Positions 60,114-64,000 of a DNA stretch of 64,000 nucleotides are shown here, piece after piece (the first letter of the stretch is position 1; every line of letters starts with the position of its first letter). The translations under genes were made by a program, and so were the position numbers. Source of the DNA: Diphasiastrum complanatum. Lineage: Eukaryota > Streptophyta > Lycopodiopsida > Lycopodiales > Lycopodiaceae. Where the stretch lies: the NCBI GenBank assembly GCA_029204225.1, contig CM055096.1, positions 29,442,995 through 29,506,994 on the forward strand, given 5' to 3'. The notes beneath the pieces are model-generated. The model was given only the letters and a program-made list of their open reading frames with translations, did no database searches and had not been told where the DNA came from.

Positions 60114-60203
60114 CACCCTCATCCAACGGTGTAGATCTTTTGAGGAATGCCATCATGATGTCTTTAAACATCAAGGAACATTCTACACCGTTTGATGAGG
60201 GTG
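60114..60203. repeat. 21-bp inverted repeat, 48-base loop
   Basis: caccctcatccaacggtgta (60114-60133, plus g) pairs with ctacaccgtttgatgagggt (60183-60202, plus g) with 20 of 21 positions matching. Size and loop resemble a small-RNA precursor or a MITE core. Confidence 0.75.
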
Positions 60204-60412
60204 GGTCCTTGGCTGCACCTTCAGCTTCAGGTAAGGGTGCAAAATATGCTCCTCCATTACCCACATGGGCTGTCAAAGGGATACAGGGTTGATGCTTTTG
60301 TACAGTACTGAAGGATTTTTTGACTTTGCTTTTGTTAAGAGCACACCAAGTTGTGTTGACCATGATTTGTGGTGCAACAGAGCAGAAGAGTCACAGATGC
60401 CCGGTGCTGCAA

Positions 60413-60453
60413 TTGAAGGGCAAAATGCCCGTCCTAGGCCTTTTGCCCTTCAA
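60413..60453. repeat. 13-bp perfect inverted repeat
   Basis: ttgaagggcaaaa (60413-60425) and ttttgcccttcaa (60441-60453) with a 15-base loop. The same TTGAAGGGCA word ends the nearby short elements. Confidence 0.75.
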
Positions 60454-60475
60454 ATGAAGGGCATATAATCATGCA

Positions 60476-60551
60476 CCCTTCAAATATCAAAACAAATAAA
60501 TGAGCATTCCTTCAATTTTCAGTTTTAACAGAAACCTATTTTTTTGAAGGG
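60476..60551. mobile_element. Short CCCTTCAAA-ended inverted-repeat element, copy 2
   Basis: 76 bases bounded by cccttcaaa and tttgaaggg, parallel to 58715-58801. The interior is AT-rich and not clearly the same sequence as the first copy. Confidence 0.35.
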
Positions 60552-61663
60552 TAGAGCTGCCCTTCAATCTGCAGCACTGCAGATGCCATTGAAGCTGGTG
60601 TGCTAAGGGAAGAGAGTGGGCACTGGGCAGTTTTGTGGGTCCCCAGGGATACAGAGATACTTGAGCCTGCTGCTCAAGACAAAACCAGATGATTATTATA
60701 AAGGCCAAGAACAGGAACTTGGCCTCCATGCCATAATCCTTCTAGGTTCTGACCAGAATCAAATCTTCCATATCCAATTCCCATCGCCACACACCACCAG
60801 GCAATCACTCATATTCTTTATGGAAATCCGGTGAATCCACAGTCCACTTCCAGAAATATCATCTTCTTTCGCAGAAACTCCAAGCCCGGAATAGGTGGTA
60901 GCAATTATATATATCTGGTCAGCACGAAGAGCACTTGGAAGGTCTAAGAATCTGAGGTGAAAGAAGACGGAGAGGGTGAGGGGCTGAGAGATTCTTGGAT
61001 TTGCTCAGGACAAGAACTGATATCACCCATGTTAGAAGCTAAGCTAGCAAATGCTATATGCTCATGTAGCATTGATGCTACAATCTATTACGTGTAGCTT
61101 GCGGCTACAAGATTTGGAGGTGTGAACAAAGGTCCTAGAATGTGGAGTCTTATGCCATGATTTTGCAATATGCAATCACGGATTCCTTTTCAGTGGCTTC
61201 TATGCCTTTAGCAAAAGGCCAAAATTCTAAGCTAATGCCATCTGCTTGGGAATTCTCTATTTGACCTTTGTCCATTAATATGCCATAGGAGACCACACAA
61301 TAGTAGGAAAAGGATGCTAAATTCTAATTGCCACACAACCCACAAAGGTTACGACCTCCACCTTTACCTCTGAATTGACAGCTTCTGAAGAGTCAACTCC
61401 TCTCAACCGAAGGAAAAGGCATAATTTTGGGGAAGTGTGTGAATTATGAGCTATGTTGCAAGTTGTGAGATGAAAAGTGAAAACCTTCGAAATGGACTTG
61501 GAAAGGAGCTTCTTTGGTACTTACAACATCTTACTCTCCCTTTGAAAACCCAAAGCTTGAAGTTGGGTGGTTAGCACATGTAGAATAGAATCTAGATCAT
61601 AAATGCTCTCATAAGATGCTCATATGCACGCCTTTGCACTCTAGAGTAGGAGGTGAAATGGAA

Positions 61664-61664
<1 letters not shown>

Positions 61665-61737
<73 letters not shown>
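61665..61737. repeat. (TG)n(AG)n compound microsatellite
   Basis: About sixteen TG units are followed by about twenty AG units, the same compound order as at 32171-32214. Confidence 0.97.
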
Positions 61738-61740
<3 letters not shown>

Positions 61741-62176
61741 AGGGCCACATATGGCAGCCTCCCATAATTAGCTAGTTGTCACGAATCAATCACTAACAAT
61801 TTTTGAATCAGAATTAAGATAATTTAAAATCAATGCTCCTTGGCTTTTGTTGCCATGTTTGTCATATTTGCATGTCAGGTAGCGGGGCACCCCAACTAAC
61901 ACAAGTTTGCCTTATGATGCTATGTTTTACAGCGCATCGTGGAAACAACATATATGCAAGTCAATCATGCTCCCCATGCTACCTTCATTAGCGATAAGAC
62001 CTCAATCTACAATTAGCATAAATGTAGATGGGATAGCCAAATCAAGCAACCCCCTATCATGTTTGCCACATGGCAAACATTACAATAAGCTCTTTGCAAA
62101 TGTATGTTTGTATGGTTGCATAAAGCAACCGTAGCACTTCCCCTTGCACTAGAAGTCACTTTCGGTGGTGCCAAAA

Positions 62177-62183
<7 letters not shown>

Positions 62184-62235
<52 letters not shown>
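62184..62235. repeat. (GA)n microsatellite, 26 units
   Basis: An uninterrupted GA run after a short A9 run. Confidence 0.97.
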
Positions 62236-62239
<4 letters not shown>

Positions 62240-63435
62240 GTCCTCTCTCTTAGACCCTCTCTCGTTCAACTAATATAGCATAAAATTGTTTGGGGAAGCC
62301 CAAATCTCCTTTTCAACTATGTAACACATCGCTAGCTTTCAAGTAGTCAACATGCAACATTAACTAATGCATCCCCACAAATGTAGGTCTATCGACAATT
62401 TTGCTACATCATGTAGCCTACAATTTTGCTACTAATGCCCTATGATTAACATATCATAAAAGAGCAAAGTAGTCTTGAACTTTTGTCTCTCACATATGGC
62501 ACATGCTGTTATTTTTGGCACAAAAAGACTATCCTTTTGCTATATATACAAAACGTATGTATGATTTTGTTATATTTAAAAAATAAATCTGCATAACATC
62601 ACATAACAATAGTTACGCAATCAATCAAAATGCATTAGTTACTTGTCTCAACGGCTGCAACCAAGATGATACTTAAAGTATGTATAGTATTACCACTTTT
62701 CTTATCAAAGATGTAGTTTTTCCACCTAATATAGTCACAATTTATGATATTTACTTGCAATTGCACACAATTTATGACAAATTCAAAATTTTTATTGTGT
62801 ATAAAACAATAAAAACATTTCTATCTTGGACCCACTTGGTGACATGCATGGAAAATCATGCTCGAAATAGGCCAGTGGCAAGTTTATGAAGATGACCATC
62901 ACAATTTAAGGCATTCCCTTCTATCTCAAATTTGTTAACATGGCACTACACAAAGAACTTTGAGTATATCCCATTTTGCTTGGTTGACCTTGGCTTCGTG
63001 TTGATCGAGTCATGCACAATTGGGCCATTAGTATACTCATTATCCATTACCAATATCAATTTGTTCTTGTCCAAAGTCACCGTCCCATACTTAAGGCGTC
63101 AATTCTTTGGAAAGCGTAGAAAATCTTGCCAATGAAAAATGGGAAGACATGGGAAAACATGTTCATTTGCAAAACATCTTTCCAATGGAATGTAACTTTT
63201 AGAAGCTACATAGCTCACCAGCTTGTCTTTTGTGATTTTTATATATAGGTCGAGATTTTAGAATGCTTTTACCAACTCTTGAGAAACAACCTATGTGGCC
63301 TTTAAGTGGTTTCTCTTTAATCGAAAAAGTATCTATTCTCAAGATGAGGATGCCTGCTTGTCAGGAGCCTTTCAACTTGCTTGAGAAGCACTATTGACCT
63401 TGAATTTGAGCACTAAAGTAGAACCAAACACCATT

Positions 63436-63860
63436 CACTATTACACAAAGTTGGATTTGTGACACGAATAGCAACAATTCTATAGCAACAAAAGTTTTTA
63501 CATCATTGTCGATATAAACATCTATAGTGGTCATTTTGAGTGTTGCTAATGAAGTGTCAATAGGTGGCCATTATAGCAACATTTAGACCATTTTTTGCAA
63601 CAATTGAATGATGCTCGTGGACACTTTCATGCATCGCTACAAAATTCACTTAAATGCCACCTCCCGCACTCCTTAGCATTCAAATATTCATCACTCAATG
63701 ACGTTAATAGCAAAATTGGTGTTATGTGTTTTTGTTGTTGTGTGTACTTGAAAGTCAATTACAAGCATCATTGTAAAATTTTGCAAATTTGATAGTTTAA
63801 CATAATGTCACTGAGTGACATGAATTGTTTTGTTGCTAAAATGTCATTAGCAGGAGCATT
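63436..63860. mobile_element. Possible CACTA-type transposon end
   Basis: The stretch starts CACTATTACACAAAG and then carries tagcaacaa-type words several times (about 63467, 63483, 63575) and their complement ttgttgctaaa at 63829. Plant CACTA elements often have a CACTA terminus followed by such subterminal repeats. No partner terminus or transposase lies in the window, so the call is weak. Confidence 0.3.
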
Positions 63861-64000
63861 ATTGAGGAACTAGAATTAAAAGGTGTCTACAAAGTATCAC
63901 TAAGCTTGAATACAAAAGTATCATTGAGCAATGCTGAGTCTGGGTAGTTATATTGGGCTGGAGGGTGTTCATTTGCACCTTCGGCCCATTAAATTATATT

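Larger units (their letters stand above)
60600..63435. other. No recognisable gene
   Basis: Intergenic sequence with two dinucleotide tracts. Short open frames at 61907-62134, 62680-62889 and 62932-63135 show no recognisable domain. Confidence 0.45.

Noticed and set aside
60049-60363. 104-residue minus-strand frame
   Set aside because: It spans the inverted repeat at 60114-60203 and mirrors a plus-strand frame, so it is best explained by the hairpin.

Overview
The window reads as nuclear DNA of a land plant, probably a seed-free one such as a fern or lycophyte. That placement is an inference. It rests on a plant-only GRAS regulator of the LATERAL SUPPRESSOR type, a large vWA/coiled-coil protein of a kind I associate with lineages that make flagella, a Penelope-like reverse transcriptase fragment, long introns and dense nested Ty1/copia and Ty3/gypsy elements. 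There is no operon, rRNA, CRISPR array or bacterial feature.

Layout. 1-6.3 kb: Penelope-like fragment, long TC/GA tracts, two inverted copies of a promoter-bearing repeat, and the 3' part of a copia element on the minus strand. 7-13.6 kb: copia element with two LTRs and a gypsy element nested inside it. 13.6-22 kb: minus-strand copia and gypsy pieces; the gypsy has a good 5' LTR and an unusual acidic coding region ahead of gag. 23.6-34.9 kb: the first host region. It has a candidate small spliced gene at 24.25 kb, a TRIM-like element at 27.5-29.4 kb, and a spliced vWA/coiled-coil gene (visible exons 29.9-34.9 kb) with a Harbinger-type MITE in an intron. 35-52 kb: a second retroelement block made of copia, gypsy and chromovirus pieces, ending with a copia element that keeps both LTRs. 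52-55 kb: no recognised gene. 55.1-57 kb: the second host region, an intronless LAS-type GRAS gene on the minus strand with an unrecognised open region converging on its 3' end. 58-64 kb: small non-autonomous elements, including an 84-bp tRNA-like SINE with perfect 14-bp target duplications, a cluster of strong hairpins, short CCCTTCAAA-ended elements and a possible CACTA end.

The firmest calls are the GRAS gene, the main exon of the vWA gene, the LTR pairs at 6964/13334 and 47697/51200, the MITE at 31294-31790 and the mini-SINE at 58501-58584. Splice sites were chosen by motif and by phase agreement, without transcripts. Most retroelement edges that lack an LTR terminus are good to only tens of bases.
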